DNA from: Leptolinea sp. HRD-7 | GTDB taxonomy: Bacteria; Chloroflexota; Anaerolineae; Anaerolineales; Anaerolineaceae | Direction of reading: 5' to 3' | NCBI GenBank assembly: GCA_024363285.1 | Contig: AP024710.1 | Span: 62,001-126,000, forward strand | Length of the DNA: 64,000 nt | Translations under genes and position numbers: made by a program | Shown: piece by piece, positions 49,302 through 57,995 of the stretch | Layout: each line of letters begins with the position of its first letter | Numbering within the stretch: position 1 is the first letter of the stretch | Notes under the pieces: model-generated | Database searches by the model: none | Told to the model about the DNA's origin: nothing | What the model saw: only the letters and a program-made list of their open reading frames with translations

Positions 49302-50380
49302 TACGTGTACTGGTCACAGGCGCCGGCGGAAGCCCGGCCACCGGTTTTGTCCGTTCCCTGAAATCCGCCCCTGAGAGTTATTACACCATCGGGTTTGATA
49401 CCAACGCCTATACTCTGCAGCGCGCCGAAACCGATGAACGTTACCTTGTTCCGCCGGTTTCTGACCCCGATTACCTGCCGGTGGTGCTGGATATCCTAAA
49501 CCAGACCCAACCCGACCTGATGCATGTGCAGATATCCGCGGAAATGATCGGTATTTCCAGCATCCGTGACAGACTCCCCTGCAAAACCTTTCTTCCCGCG
49601 CACCAGACCATTCTGACCTGCGAAGACAAGTTCGCCTCCTTCAACGCGTGGAAGAAAGCCGGGATCAAAGTTCCCGAAACCATGATCGTCAATAACCCTG
49701 ACGATCTAATAGTTGCCTTTGAAAAATTCGGACCGAAGCTATGGCTGCGGTTCACCAGCGGGTCCGCCGGCCGCGGGGCACTGCCCACCAGTGACTTCGA
49801 AGAAGCCCGCCTGTGGATCGAATTCCGCAAAGGCTGGGGCAAATTCAGCGCGGCAGAATGCCTCGAAGACCAGACCATCACCTGGCAGTCTATCTGGAAG
49901 GATGGAGAATTGATCGTAGCCCAGGGACGCAAACGCCTGTACTGGGAATTCGCCAACCGCGTTCCTTCCGGTGTGACGGGTATCACCGGCACCGGTGTGA
50001 CGGTGAGTGACCCGGTGGTGGATGATATCGCCCTTAAATCAATTCTGGCAATTGACGAAAAACCCAACGGTATCTTTGGCGTTGACCTCACCTACGATCG
50101 CAACGGCATTCCCAACCCGACCGAGATCAACATCGGGCGGTTCTTCACTACGCACCAGTTCTTTACCCGTGCCGGGTTGAACATGCCGCACATTTTCGTC
50201 ATGGCCGGGCTGGGCAAACCGATTCCGCATATCTCCCGCAAGATCAATCCCCTCACTCCCGGGCTTGCCTGGGTGCGCGGTATGGATGTGCTGCCGGTAT
50301 TGACTACCGAAAAAGCCATTGAAAACTCACGCGCCGAACTGGCGGAACGTAAAAACCGATTATCTTCCGGCAACAAATAA
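49298..50380 (+). CDS. ATP-grasp ligase of a sugar-modification operon
   Basis: 360 residues. A pre-ATP-grasp Rossmann-like domain (VLVTGAGGSPATGFVRSL, 4-21) resembles that of carbamoyl-phosphate-synthase-like proteins; then the ATP-grasp domain: ILTCEDKFASFNAW 105-118, LWLRFTSGSAGRGAL 148-162 (glycine-rich ATP loop), FGVDLTYD 260-267 and TEINIGR 275-281 with the metal-binding E and N. ATP-grasp enzymes join a carboxylate to an amine or thiol via acyl phosphate. In a glycan locus this suggests coupling an amino acid or other acid to an amino sugar or uronic acid. It is translationally coupled on both sides (ATGA with the dehydrogenase, TAATG with the SDR). Substrates unknown; I know of no characterised homologue. 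Confidence 0.85.
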   Translation: MIRVLVTGAGGSPATGFVRSLKSAPESYYTIGFDTNAYTLQRAETDERYLVPPVSDPDYLPVVLDILNQTQPDLMHVQISAEMIGISSIRDRLPCKTFLPAHQTILTCEDKFASFNAWKKAGIKVPETMIVNNPDDLIVAFEKFGPKLWLRFTSGSAGRGALPTSDFEEARLWIEFRKGWGKFSAAECLEDQTITWQSIWKDGELIVAQGRKRLYWEFANRVPSGVTGITGTGVTVSDPVVDDIALKSILAIDEKPNGIFGVDLTYDRNGIPNPTEINIGRFFTTHQFFTRAGLNMPHIFVMAGLGKPIPHISRKINPLTPGLAWVRGMDVLPVLTTEKAIENSRAELAERKNRLSSGNK

Positions 50381-51294
50381 TGAAACCCCGTATCCTGGTT
50401 ACCGGTATTTCCGGGTTTATCGGAAAAGCTTTTATCGACAGGGTCAAAGACGATTTTGATATATTTGCCATTGACCAAATAAAACCGGATTATTGGCCTT
50501 CTCAACAATTCCTGGAAATTGATATTTCATCTGCGTCCGCAGACGCGAAGATCGCCAGGGCACTAAACGGGCTGGAATTCACGGCCGCCGTGCATTTAGC
50601 CGCCCTGACGCCGCACTCCGCCGGCGACGATCCGCTGAATTTTTACCGGGTGAACACACTGGGCACCTGTCAACTCCTCAAAGGAATAACCGGGTTGGTG
50701 GAAAAAGCCGCGGTGATCAGCACTGTCGATGTGTATGGCGTACCCAAAGATGGCATCATTGATGAGAACACCCGCCGTGAACCGGAAAATGACTATGCCG
50801 TCTCCAAGTTGTCAGCCGAACTGGCTGCCCGCGCGTGGGGTATTGAGTCTCACACTCCGGCAGCCGTGATACGGTTGGGGCAGGTTTACGGGCCGGGAGA
50901 TCCATCAAAAAAAGCCATCCCCAATTTTTGCCGGGCGGTGACTCAGAACCAACCCATCGTCATCCGCGGTACCGGGCAGGATGAACGCCAGCCTATTCAC
51001 ATTCAGGACATCCTTTCGGGTATTCAAGCCTGGATTCATCAGGGCGATCCGCCGGCTTTCGGGCAATACCTGCTGGTGGGAAGCGAGTGTGTAAGCATTC
51101 GCTCCATCGCGGAGACAGTCGCCGCGTTGGAAAAGGACTATACAGCCGGTATTCGCTTTGAAAACGCGGTTAAACCCGAGATCCGCCAGCAGTTTGACAA
51201 CTCCCTCACCCGCTCCTCATTGAACTGGCAGCCGCGCATTCCACTGGTTGAAGGGCTTAAAGACACTTTAAAGAGTATGAAACATGGTGAATGA
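50380..51294 (+). CDS. NAD(P)-dependent sugar epimerase/dehydratase (extended SDR)
   Basis: 304 residues. GISGFIG 9-15, HLAALTPHSAGD 72-83, VISTVDVYG 112-120, Y139-x-x-x-K143 in NDYAVSKLSAE, IRLGQVYGPGDPSKKAIPNF (two motifs, ~163-182) and RQPIHIQDI near 203-211. This is the nucleotide-sugar epimerase/reductase class (GalE, RmlB, WbpP relatives). The catalytic serine or threonine before DVYG is T115, fit for function. Its first codon shares a base with the stop of the ATP-grasp gene and its end overlaps the HAD gene by 11 bp, so all four proteins of region D should be made together. The reaction (4-epimerisation, reduction or decarboxylation) cannot be told. Confidence 0.88.
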   Translation: MKPRILVTGISGFIGKAFIDRVKDDFDIFAIDQIKPDYWPSQQFLEIDISSASADAKIARALNGLEFTAAVHLAALTPHSAGDDPLNFYRVNTLGTCQLLKGITGLVEKAAVISTVDVYGVPKDGIIDENTRREPENDYAVSKLSAELAARAWGIESHTPAAVIRLGQVYGPGDPSKKAIPNFCRAVTQNQPIVIRGTGQDERQPIHIQDILSGIQAWIHQGDPPAFGQYLLVGSECVSIRSIAETVAALEKDYTAGIRFENAVKPEIRQQFDNSLTRSSLNWQPRIPLVEGLKDTLKSMKHGE

Positions 51295-51949
51295 TGTAAT
51301 TTTTTTCGATCTTGACGGTACACTGCTCGATATCCGTCAACGATTTCATACATTACATACCGATTGTCTGACGGAATTGCACGGAAAACCACTATCCCTT
51401 GAACAATACTGGCAGTTAAAACAGGCAAAAACCAGCGAGGCTGACATATTAAAGGTTAACCGCAATGAAGACCTGCTGACGGCTTATGAAGCGAAGCGTA
51501 AAGAGTTGATCGAAGCCGTCGACTACTTGCAATTGGACGATTACTGGGACGGGATGACCTATTATCTTAACAATCTGGGGAAGAAATTTAACCTGGCAAT
51601 TGTCACCCTGCGTAATGACCCTGCCGCGTTGATGTGGCAGGTGGAACATCTGGGATTGAACGATTTCTTCCCCGCTATCCTGTTCCCCGAACCGGGGGAC
51701 CAGTCACCGGTGCGGCATGAAACCAAGGTAGCCATGGTCCGGCGGCATTTTAGCGACCGGACTCTATCTGGCTGGTTCATCGGCGATACGGAAGTGGATA
51801 TCCTCGCCGGAAAGGCGCTCGGATTGAAGACCTGCGCCGTCACTTTTGGACTGCGTAACGCGGAGGTCATGTCTGCCCTGCAGCCGGATTTTCTCGCCCA
51901 ATCGACAGAAGAGTTGTACGGTCTGTTTGACCGCCTGCTCGCTGGTTGA
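51284..51949 (+). CDS. HAD-superfamily phosphatase
   Basis: 221 residues. Motif I FFDLDGTLLD at 7-16 (nucleophile D9, acid D11), a helical cap of the C1 type at about 18-95, motif II in AIVTLRND, and motif IV GDTEVDILAG near 166-175. The class includes phosphoglycolate phosphatase, beta-phosphoglucomutase and sugar-phosphate phosphatases; the presence of an unusual K/E-rich cap does not show which. As last gene of region D it probably dephosphorylates a sugar phosphate or nucleotide-sugar intermediate, or recycles phosphoacyl by-products. It starts within the SDR gene (11-bp overlap). It stops 21 bp before the end of the convergent MBOAT gene, with no obvious terminator between. Confidence 0.85.
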   Translation: MVNDVIFFDLDGTLLDIRQRFHTLHTDCLTELHGKPLSLEQYWQLKQAKTSEADILKVNRNEDLLTAYEAKRKELIEAVDYLQLDDYWDGMTYYLNNLGKKFNLAIVTLRNDPAALMWQVEHLGLNDFFPAILFPEPGDQSPVRHETKVAMVRRHFSDRTLSGWFIGDTEVDILAGKALGLKTCAVTFGLRNAEVMSALQPDFLAQSTEELYGLFDRLLAG

Positions 51950-51970
51950 ACCTCCAGTTGATGAAGAACC

Positions 51971-53371
51971 TCAAAACCCCTGGTAAATGAACACAGAATC
52001 GGCGGTTTGAATATTCAGACCAATAGCCACGCCCAGCAAAATGATCCCGATGGCGATCACAGCAGAACGGGGAATCAGCGGCATATCCTGCCACCAGAGT
52101 TCCATTTTTTTTCTTTGCGCCAGATAATCGAGCAAAAATGAAAAAGCGGCCGCTATAAATAACAACGGGGTTGCTGACTGTGTTCCGATGGACGGTTGGA
52201 TCAACATGTTTTTCCAGACCACTATGGTTTGTTTGAAAGTTGTCACGGCAAAAGGAACCATGGTGTAGGTAAAAAGCAAGAAAACCACAATCATTGAAAC
52301 ACACTGCCAGAACCAGGAAAGGTTCTGAGGACGCGTTCCGGGGAACCTTTCATATAAAAGCCGCTCGATGATCAGATACAGTCCATGGATCGTTCCCCAC
52401 ACCAGCATCGCCAGTGAAGCTCCATGCCAGAAACCGCTGGCCAGCATGGTGACTATCGGGGGGATGACCATAGCGAATCCGGACCACAGGTTCAATTTCC
52501 CCAGTTTGCGGCTGAGCGGGAAGTAGATTGTCTCCCGCAGCCAGGTTGAGAGTGTGATATGCCAGCGGCTCCAGAATTCAGAAAAATTTCGGGCGAAGAA
52601 CGGCTGCAGAAAATTTTCGCTCAGTTCCAATCCGAACAGACTGCTTAAGCCGCGCACAATACTGGTGTACCCGGCAAAATCGTTATACACCAGCATGGTA
52701 AAGGCAAAAATTTGAACCCAGCCAACCATATCCGCGTCCGCCAGCCAATCAGGAATATAGAAATACAGAATTCTCACAATCAAGAGCTTGCGGATCAACC
52801 CGACCAGGATCAATCCCAGTCCACGTGAAAAATTGAATGAATCCACCAAAGCCAGCTTTGACAACCTGTCAAAAAACGGTCGCGGTTTTTCGATCGGGCC
52901 AGAAGTGATCTTGGGGAAATATGCCAGGTAAAGGGCAAAATCGACAAAACCCGGAATAGTGGTCAACAGCCCATTCTTTATACTCAAATGCAGACTGATC
53001 AACTGCAAAATGTAAAATGAGAACCCAACCGGCAGAAGCCATTTGCCGGTGATGTCATTCGCTTCCGGGAAAATCAGCCCGGCATAGCGGGACGTCAAAA
53101 ATTTCAGGCCGATGAAAACGGAGAGATTTAGCAGAATGGCCAGGGCAAAATACGCGTCATACGCCTTTTTGGAACGGCTGAATTTTTTGACAAACCAGTA
53201 ATTACACACGGTCAAAATGACCAGGGTCAGCAGGAATCGGATATCGAGCAAACCGTAAAAAACAAATGACGTTATCAGCAGCCAGAGTTTGCGTTTTTCA
53301 GCGGGAATGACATGGTAGATCAACAAAATGACGGCAAAGAAACCCGCGAACGGGAGGGAGATCAGGTCCAT
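51971..53371 (-). CDS. MBOAT-family membrane O-acyltransferase (AlgI/DltB-like)
   Basis: 466 residues from ATG 53371, which comes one base after the upstream stop and has GGAGGGG somewhat far upstream; a frame from 53392 overlaps the SGNH gene. About 11 hydrophobic helices. Family marks: NFSEFWSRWHITLSTWLR around 262-279 and the catalytic H329 in VWGTIHGL, with FWHGAS (H316) before it; PITSGP-like FPKITSGPIE near 152-161. MBOAT proteins move an acyl group (acetyl, D-alanyl) through the membrane to an outer acceptor, working with an SGNH/GDSL partner that passes it to the polymer. Such a partner is the gene just upstream. Expected function: O-acetylation of the exported polysaccharide. Confidence 0.93.
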   Translation of the reverse strand: MDLISLPFAGFFAVILLIYHVIPAEKRKLWLLITSFVFYGLLDIRFLLTLVILTVCNYWFVKKFSRSKKAYDAYFALAILLNLSVFIGLKFLTSRYAGLIFPEANDITGKWLLPVGFSFYILQLISLHLSIKNGLLTTIPGFVDFALYLAYFPKITSGPIEKPRPFFDRLSKLALVDSFNFSRGLGLILVGLIRKLLIVRILYFYIPDWLADADMVGWVQIFAFTMLVYNDFAGYTSIVRGLSSLFGLELSENFLQPFFARNFSEFWSRWHITLSTWLRETIYFPLSRKLGKLNLWSGFAMVIPPIVTMLASGFWHGASLAMLVWGTIHGLYLIIERLLYERFPGTRPQNLSWFWQCVSMIVVFLLFTYTMVPFAVTTFKQTIVVWKNMLIQPSIGTQSATPLLFIAAAFSFLLDYLAQRKKMELWWQDMPLIPRSAVIAIGIILLGVAIGLNIQTADSVFIYQGF

Positions 53372-53372
53372 T

Positions 53373-54404
53373 TTATTTGACCCCTCCCTCATTTCTAAGT
53401 TTATCCAGAATATATCGGGTGAACTTTTCGGCCCCGGTGATGTTTAGATGGTTTCGGTTGAACCAGTCCGTTTCCGTCACGATGGACGAAATATCCCTCT
53501 GTGTATGAATGAACTCCACTTCATTTCGATCCGTTATCTCTTTCACAGGTTTAATGAATCGATCCTGATACGCGGTTTCCCCGCCTTCGACCAAATACGG
53601 GTAATACACCGGATGCACGGGAAATTCTATGACAATGGATTGTATTCCCCTGCTTTTAAAATTCGCCAGGGTTGTATCCAATGCCTGCGCGTCCGTCGGA
53701 TTGACCCGATAATCCAACAGGGTGACTTCCTGGTCTTTTTCCTGAACCTGATTGGATTCTGTTGTCAGGCGTATGCCCCGGTCGGTCAGCAATTCATCCC
53801 ATTCAACCTGTTCTTTGAGGTAGGCGGTATCCGCAACATGCGATAGAGAAGCAAAATACCACGGCAGCCGGAAATGATTGAACAGGAAACCTTCTATTGT
53901 CGGCTTTCTCTCATAGTATGTGAACACCGGCATCTGAGCGATGGGTCTGGTTTTGGTGAAGTTGCTGCTCAAATCCAACGGAGAAAGGCCAATGACCACT
54001 ATTTCAACTGGATACCAGTGAGTAAGGGTGGATGCTACCGCGGTTGAAGCTTCCGTCTGTACGCCGGCCAACCCCATATTGAAACAGGTATATTGGCGTC
54101 CGGTTACCGCTTCAAGTCCCTTCTCAAACAACACCGGGTCCAGTCCGGCATCGATCATGGAACTGCCAAAAAATAAGCAGTTTATCCCTTTTACTTGAAA
54201 AAGACGCTCAAATTTGACACCAATCTCCGGATAATGCGATTCCAACGAAGGAGATGGAAACGGTAAAGCCCTAACAATGAAATTGGATTGCAGCGCCAGT
54301 TCAAAGACCACGAGAAACATCATGAGAAACAACGCTGTCATCCCCATGCTTTTCCATGAAGGCAAACCCAATTGTGAAATTTTTTTTCGCAGAGGATCGA
54401 GCAT
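53373..54404 (-). CDS. SGNH-type acyltransferase partner (AlgJ/DltD-like), Asn in place of catalytic Asp
   Basis: 343 residues; one N-terminal membrane anchor (about 20-40), the rest outside. Block I FFGSSMIDAGLDP at 78-90 holds the putative nucleophile in G80-S81-S82; NMGLAGVQTEA near 109-119 matches the block with the oxyanion residues; the C-terminal NRNHLNITGAEKF starts at 316. The usual D-x-x-H dyad is N316-x-x-H319 here, so the acidic member is replaced by asparagine unless D313 serves. The partner MBOAT gene follows after one base, which is the standard arrangement of AlgI/AlgJ, PatA/PatB and DltB/DltD pairs. It probably transfers an acetyl group to the glycan on the outer face. First gene of its unit, with an AT-rich divergent gap upstream. 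Confidence 0.8.
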   Translation of the reverse strand: MLDPLRKKISQLGLPSWKSMGMTALFLMMFLVVFELALQSNFIVRALPFPSPSLESHYPEIGVKFERLFQVKGINCLFFGSSMIDAGLDPVLFEKGLEAVTGRQYTCFNMGLAGVQTEASTAVASTLTHWYPVEIVVIGLSPLDLSSNFTKTRPIAQMPVFTYYERKPTIEGFLFNHFRLPWYFASLSHVADTAYLKEQVEWDELLTDRGIRLTTESNQVQEKDQEVTLLDYRVNPTDAQALDTTLANFKSRGIQSIVIEFPVHPVYYPYLVEGGETAYQDRFIKPVKEITDRNEVEFIHTQRDISSIVTETDWFNRNHLNITGAEKFTRYILDKLRNEGGVK

Positions 54405-54541
54405 TGAAAGAAACGCCTTATGTTTTTTTCCGGTTCATCCGGGTGCTATCTGGTTTATTTTATGTTGTTTAATAGATTACACAAGTCCGGATGAATGAAT
54501 CGGTTCATCGCGGTAGTGCCGGTTAGGGATAACTGATGAAG

Positions 54542-54547
54542 TATAAT
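54542..54547 (+). promoter_or_regulatory. Candidate -10 box for region F
   Basis: Perfect TATAAT on the plus strand, 47 bp before the ATG at 54594, in the 189-bp divergent gap (54405-54593). No -35 match at 16-18 bp. On the other strand a weaker pair TTGTGT-16-TAAAAT (54484-54457) could drive the SGNH/MBOAT unit. Confidence 0.4.
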
Positions 54548-54593
54548 CACTTGCCTTGAAGAAATTGCCATCATTATTGGATACCTTTCAATT

Positions 54594-55703
54594 ATGCCCG
54601 ACCTGAAATCTTCGACATATGAACTAAAGGATACCATTCCCTCTGCTGAATGGGATGCCATTGTCAGCTCCCGAACGGAATTGGCGGGTTTCGGTCAATC
54701 ATCCGCCTGGTCACGCATTCAAACGAACTTTAACGGTCGAAGAGTCCTCTATTTATCCGGCAGTGACGACGACAATCCAGCGGACCGATTTTATGCCCAA
54801 TGCTTCGTCTCCACCGTTCTCCATAGTTCAGGTATCCGGAAATTTTTGCAGGAAGCCCACATTCTGGCTGGTTCAACCCTGGAAGTGCTCGAAGGACCTA
54901 TCATCCGTTCCGATGACCCGGAAACACAGATCCGCCTTTTTAGACGGTACCTGGACGCGATCGAATCTGTTTGCCGCCGGCAGCGGATCGACTGGGTAAA
55001 AAGCCCGGGGTTCAATCATACCAACCCGATGAAGGATTCCGAATCCTTCAAAAAAATCCTGATCGACAAAGGTTACAGCGTGTCCAAATGGGGCACTTAC
55101 CTGCTGGATCTATCGCCGGAGCTGGATAAGATTTTCAGCCGCCTCGATCACCATGTGCGCGCCCGCATCCGAAAGGCAGATGAAAGCGGGGTTAGCATCA
55201 GTGAAATAAAAACCGAAGAGGAATTCCGCGAGAATTTCATCAACGTTTTTAACCGCCTTCAGGTGATGAACGGCCGGCCGGAACGTCCCGTCACCAGTTT
55301 TCTGGGTTTCTGGCAGGAGCGCAAACCTGTCTGCTACCACCCCCTCATCGCGAAAGCCGCCGATGGTGAGATCATCGGGGTGCTGGGAAGTTACCGCTGC
55401 AACGGTGTCTCAATTGAGATCACATCGGCCCTGCATCCTCGCTGTTATTCTGAAAAACTGCCCGCTCAAGACTTGCTCCACTGGCATCAGATCAAGCTGG
55501 CTAAAGAAGATGGTTCCCAATACTTTGACTTCGCCGGTGTTAACCCTAACCCGGCAAATTCAAAGGAAGCCGGGATCAAGAATTTCAAATCCAAGTGGGG
55601 CGGGCAATATGTCGAATTCCTGCGGTACGAAAAGTGCTTTAATCAAACCGATAAGACTCTCAGGCGCATCTTCAAGAGCTTTCTACGGGAACCGTTGGAT
55701 TGA
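54594..55703 (+). CDS. FemAB/GNAT-fold peptidoglycan-bridge-like acyltransferase
   Basis: 369 residues, soluble. Two tandem GNAT-like halves: WDAIVSSRTELAGFGQSSAW (first part, ~20-39), HHVRARIRKADESGVSISEI at about 183-202 (read R-A-R-I-R-K-A as family signature), and FDFAGVNPNPANSKEAGI from ~311, followed by NFKSKWGG; the G-x-N-P...G-I-x-x-F-K-x-x-W-G-G pattern is the FemAB/CelD-like hallmark. FemAB enzymes use aminoacyl-tRNA to put amino acids on lipid II; relatives in polysaccharide loci (for example in Wzx/GT operons) probably acylate amino sugars. It is the first gene of region F, 48 bp before the flippase. A 6-bp GGCGCA/TGCGCC stem lies between the two. The donor is unknown. Confidence 0.88.
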   Translation: MPDLKSSTYELKDTIPSAEWDAIVSSRTELAGFGQSSAWSRIQTNFNGRRVLYLSGSDDDNPADRFYAQCFVSTVLHSSGIRKFLQEAHILAGSTLEVLEGPIIRSDDPETQIRLFRRYLDAIESVCRRQRIDWVKSPGFNHTNPMKDSESFKKILIDKGYSVSKWGTYLLDLSPELDKIFSRLDHHVRARIRKADESGVSISEIKTEEEFRENFINVFNRLQVMNGRPERPVTSFLGFWQERKPVCYHPLIAKAADGEIIGVLGSYRCNGVSIEITSALHPRCYSEKLPAQDLLHWHQIKLAKEDGSQYFDFAGVNPNPANSKEAGIKNFKSKWGGQYVEFLRYEKCFNQTDKTLRRIFKSFLREPLD

Positions 55704-55751
55704 TCCGGCGCAAAGTGCGCCAGATTCCAGAAAAGAATTCATCGATCAAAT

Positions 55752-57233
55752 ATGCTGAAGAAAAACGTCACGCTATCCAAACATAGTGCGTTTATTGCCA
55801 TCCGGTTTTTATCCGAGGTGATCTCCCGGGCCAGCGCGCTTATTACCTTTCCGATCATGGCCCAATACCTGGGAACGGAAGGGTATGGCGTCAACGCGCA
55901 GATCAACACGTTAATCTCTTTTCTTGTACCTATCACTTCTCTCGGGTTGGGTTTCGGGATTGTCAGAACTCTGGCCGGCAATTCAGACCGCGCGTTCGTC
56001 TCATCGCGGATACTCTCTACACTGGCTGTGGCACTGGTCACATCCGGGGTGTGCGCGGGCATTGTTTTCGCCGCGGCTCCACAGATCAATGACGCGTTCA
56101 TCAAAGTACCTGGAGCGGAAAGCATTGTCCGCTGGTCGGCGCCCCTGATCATCCTGTCCAGTATTGAGATGCTGCTCAAAGATTATTACCGCGCCCGGCT
56201 GAGGATCGTGGCTTTTTCTGTCATTCAGATCATACAGACGGTCATGTATGTCGGCGCTGTAGCCTGGATTCTGCTTTCCGGGCACGGTTTGCTGGTGGTC
56301 ATTCAGGTCTGGGTGGCGATCAAACTGGGTTTTGATTTCATCTATCTGGCATACCTCATCCGCCAGAATGAACTGGCGTTCAATACTCCACTGATCCCTG
56401 GTCCGGAATTGATGGCATTGATCCAATACGGTGTTCCCATCATGATCGCCGGCCTCGGTACCTGGTTTACCCAGGTAGGTGACCGCTGGGTCATCGGTTA
56501 CTATCTGGACGCCAGCCAGGTCGGCATTTACAACGCGGCATACACCTTCGCGGGCATCCTTTCGGCCCTCGGGTCTCCCTTCTGGTCACCCCTGTACCCG
56601 TTGATGGCAGCCGCCTACAACGAAAACAACTCTGAGAAGCTAAAACATACCTGCCGGTTATATATGAACCTGTTCTGTTCCATTGGGTTCCCGGCCTTTT
56701 TCGGGTTGACCGTGCTTTCCAATGACCTGCTCACCCGGTTTGGAACAGAATCCTTTTCAGCCAACCCTTTGATCTTCCTGTTGATCGCCCTGGCCATATT
56801 GCTGGATCAGGTGGCAACCCACGGGTATTACCTGGCATATATCCTCAATCAGACCATCTTCCTGCGCAACCTCACCCTCGTCACCGCGGCGATAAATCTC
56901 CTGTTGAACGTTCTTCTGGTCCCGCAGATCGGAATCCTGGGGTCGGCGCTGGCTACTTTCCTGGCGTACCTGTTTCTTGATCTGATCTTCATCTTCCGCA
57001 TCCGCACGTATGACCTCAAACTCACGGATGTGTACGATTTTCCGTTTTTAGGCAAAATTCTGGCAGCTTCCAGCATTATGGCCGTAGTCATCATCGTTTT
57101 AAGACCTTTCTTCTCTGCTACACTACCCGGACTTTTCGCGCTGGTTTTCATTGGCATGATCAGCTACGGCATTCCAGTCTTTTTCGGGATGCGGGGTGAA
57201 GTGCGCAATTTGATAAAGAATTTCAGGAGTTAA
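55752..57233 (+). CDS. Wzx-type polysaccharide flippase
   Basis: 493 residues, about 13-14 hydrophobic helices. The chain begins with LSEVISRASALITFPIMAQY (20-39) and LGTEGYGVNAQINTLISFLV (two overlapping stretches), the O-antigen/teichuronic flippase signature; mid-protein YGVPIMIAGLGTWFTQVGDRWVIG (in two parts) with the conserved D-R-x-x-I/V-G; then GSPFWSPLYPLMAAAY. It flips undecaprenyl-diphosphate-linked repeats to the outer face. With Wzm/Wzt also in the window, the cell has two export routes or two polymers. A Wzy polymerase is not clearly identified. The methyltransferase TTG start is 5 bp after its stop. Confidence 0.92.
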   Translation: MLKKNVTLSKHSAFIAIRFLSEVISRASALITFPIMAQYLGTEGYGVNAQINTLISFLVPITSLGLGFGIVRTLAGNSDRAFVSSRILSTLAVALVTSGVCAGIVFAAAPQINDAFIKVPGAESIVRWSAPLIILSSIEMLLKDYYRARLRIVAFSVIQIIQTVMYVGAVAWILLSGHGLLVVIQVWVAIKLGFDFIYLAYLIRQNELAFNTPLIPGPELMALIQYGVPIMIAGLGTWFTQVGDRWVIGYYLDASQVGIYNAAYTFAGILSALGSPFWSPLYPLMAAAYNENNSEKLKHTCRLYMNLFCSIGFPAFFGLTVLSNDLLTRFGTESFSANPLIFLLIALAILLDQVATHGYYLAYILNQTIFLRNLTLVTAAINLLLNVLLVPQIGILGSALATFLAYLFLDLIFIFRIRTYDLKLTDVYDFPFLGKILAASSIMAVVIIVLRPFFSATLPGLFALVFIGMISYGIPVFFGMRGEVRNLIKNFRS

Positions 57234-57238
57234 ATTCC

Positions 57239-57988
57239 TTGGAAAACGAACAATTTTCACAGATCAAAAAGATTTGGGATGACCGGGCGGAAGAGTATTC
57301 GTTCGATGTCCAATCGATCTTCAAGGAAGCCGTCAAGCTGCAACTGCTTCTCGAAACCATCAAACCGGGTGACAAATGCCTCGACGTGGGTTCCGCCAGC
57401 GGACTTTTCTCCCTGGCCATAGCCCGGCACGTGGATACGGTCTACGCGCTCGACCTGAGCGTCAAAATGGTCGAGCTGTTACGGGATAAAGTCCGCGAGA
57501 AAAATATGGATAACCTGATCCCCGTGATGCAAAACGGGGAACACCTGAGTTTCAAGAACGCGAGCGTTGATGTGGTTTTTTGTTACGCGACCCTTTCGCT
57601 ATTCCCCGACCCGGTGGGATTTTTCCGCGAAGTCGAACGGGTGCTGGTTCCGGGCGGCACAGCCATTCTGGACGTTTCCAACACCAGAAATCTTGCCCAG
57701 GTCTACTGGAGCCGGTTCTATGTGAAAAACGGGTACATTCCCCAGAGCACGTTCACCTACAAAGATATTCAAGTCATCTTCCGTGATCTGGGCTTTTCAG
57801 TGGTTAAAATGACGCCTGTCGGCCTGTTAGACCAGTGGAAATACATTCCCGGTATCCACCGGCTTAAATTCCTCGATCGCTTGGTTCATTCGTATAAAGG
57901 GTTAGAATTGGATCGGGATGCCCGCTGGAGTAAACGATTCCCTCAACTGGCTAACCACTGGTATTTTGTGATCAAAAAGAATTTATAG
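57239..57988 (+). CDS. SAM-dependent methyltransferase (TTG start)
   Basis: 249 residues from TTG 57239, set by CAGGAG at 9 bp, which lies in the last codons of the flippase gene; no in-frame ATG is present before the SAM motif. Motif I LDVGSASGLFS at 48-58, motif II YALDLSVKMV near 74-83, then PVMQNGEHLSF and VVFCYATLSLFPDP. Class I small-molecule type, like UbiE/COQ5. It probably methylates a sugar of the polymer made with the GT4 and deacetylase that follow (7-bp gap). A role in chain capping cannot be excluded. Confidence 0.85.
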   Translation: MENEQFSQIKKIWDDRAEEYSFDVQSIFKEAVKLQLLLETIKPGDKCLDVGSASGLFSLAIARHVDTVYALDLSVKMVELLRDKVREKNMDNLIPVMQNGEHLSFKNASVDVVFCYATLSLFPDPVGFFREVERVLVPGGTAILDVSNTRNLAQVYWSRFYVKNGYIPQSTFTYKDIQVIFRDLGFSVVKMTPVGLLDQWKYIPGIHRLKFLDRLVHSYKGLELDRDARWSKRFPQLANHWYFVIKKNL

Positions 57989-57995
57989 GGTACTT

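Noticed and set aside
55707..55721. GGCGCA-AAG-TGCGCC hairpin after the FemAB-like gene as a terminator
   Set aside because: Only 6 bp, no T-run, and the downstream flippase seems to belong to the same unit.
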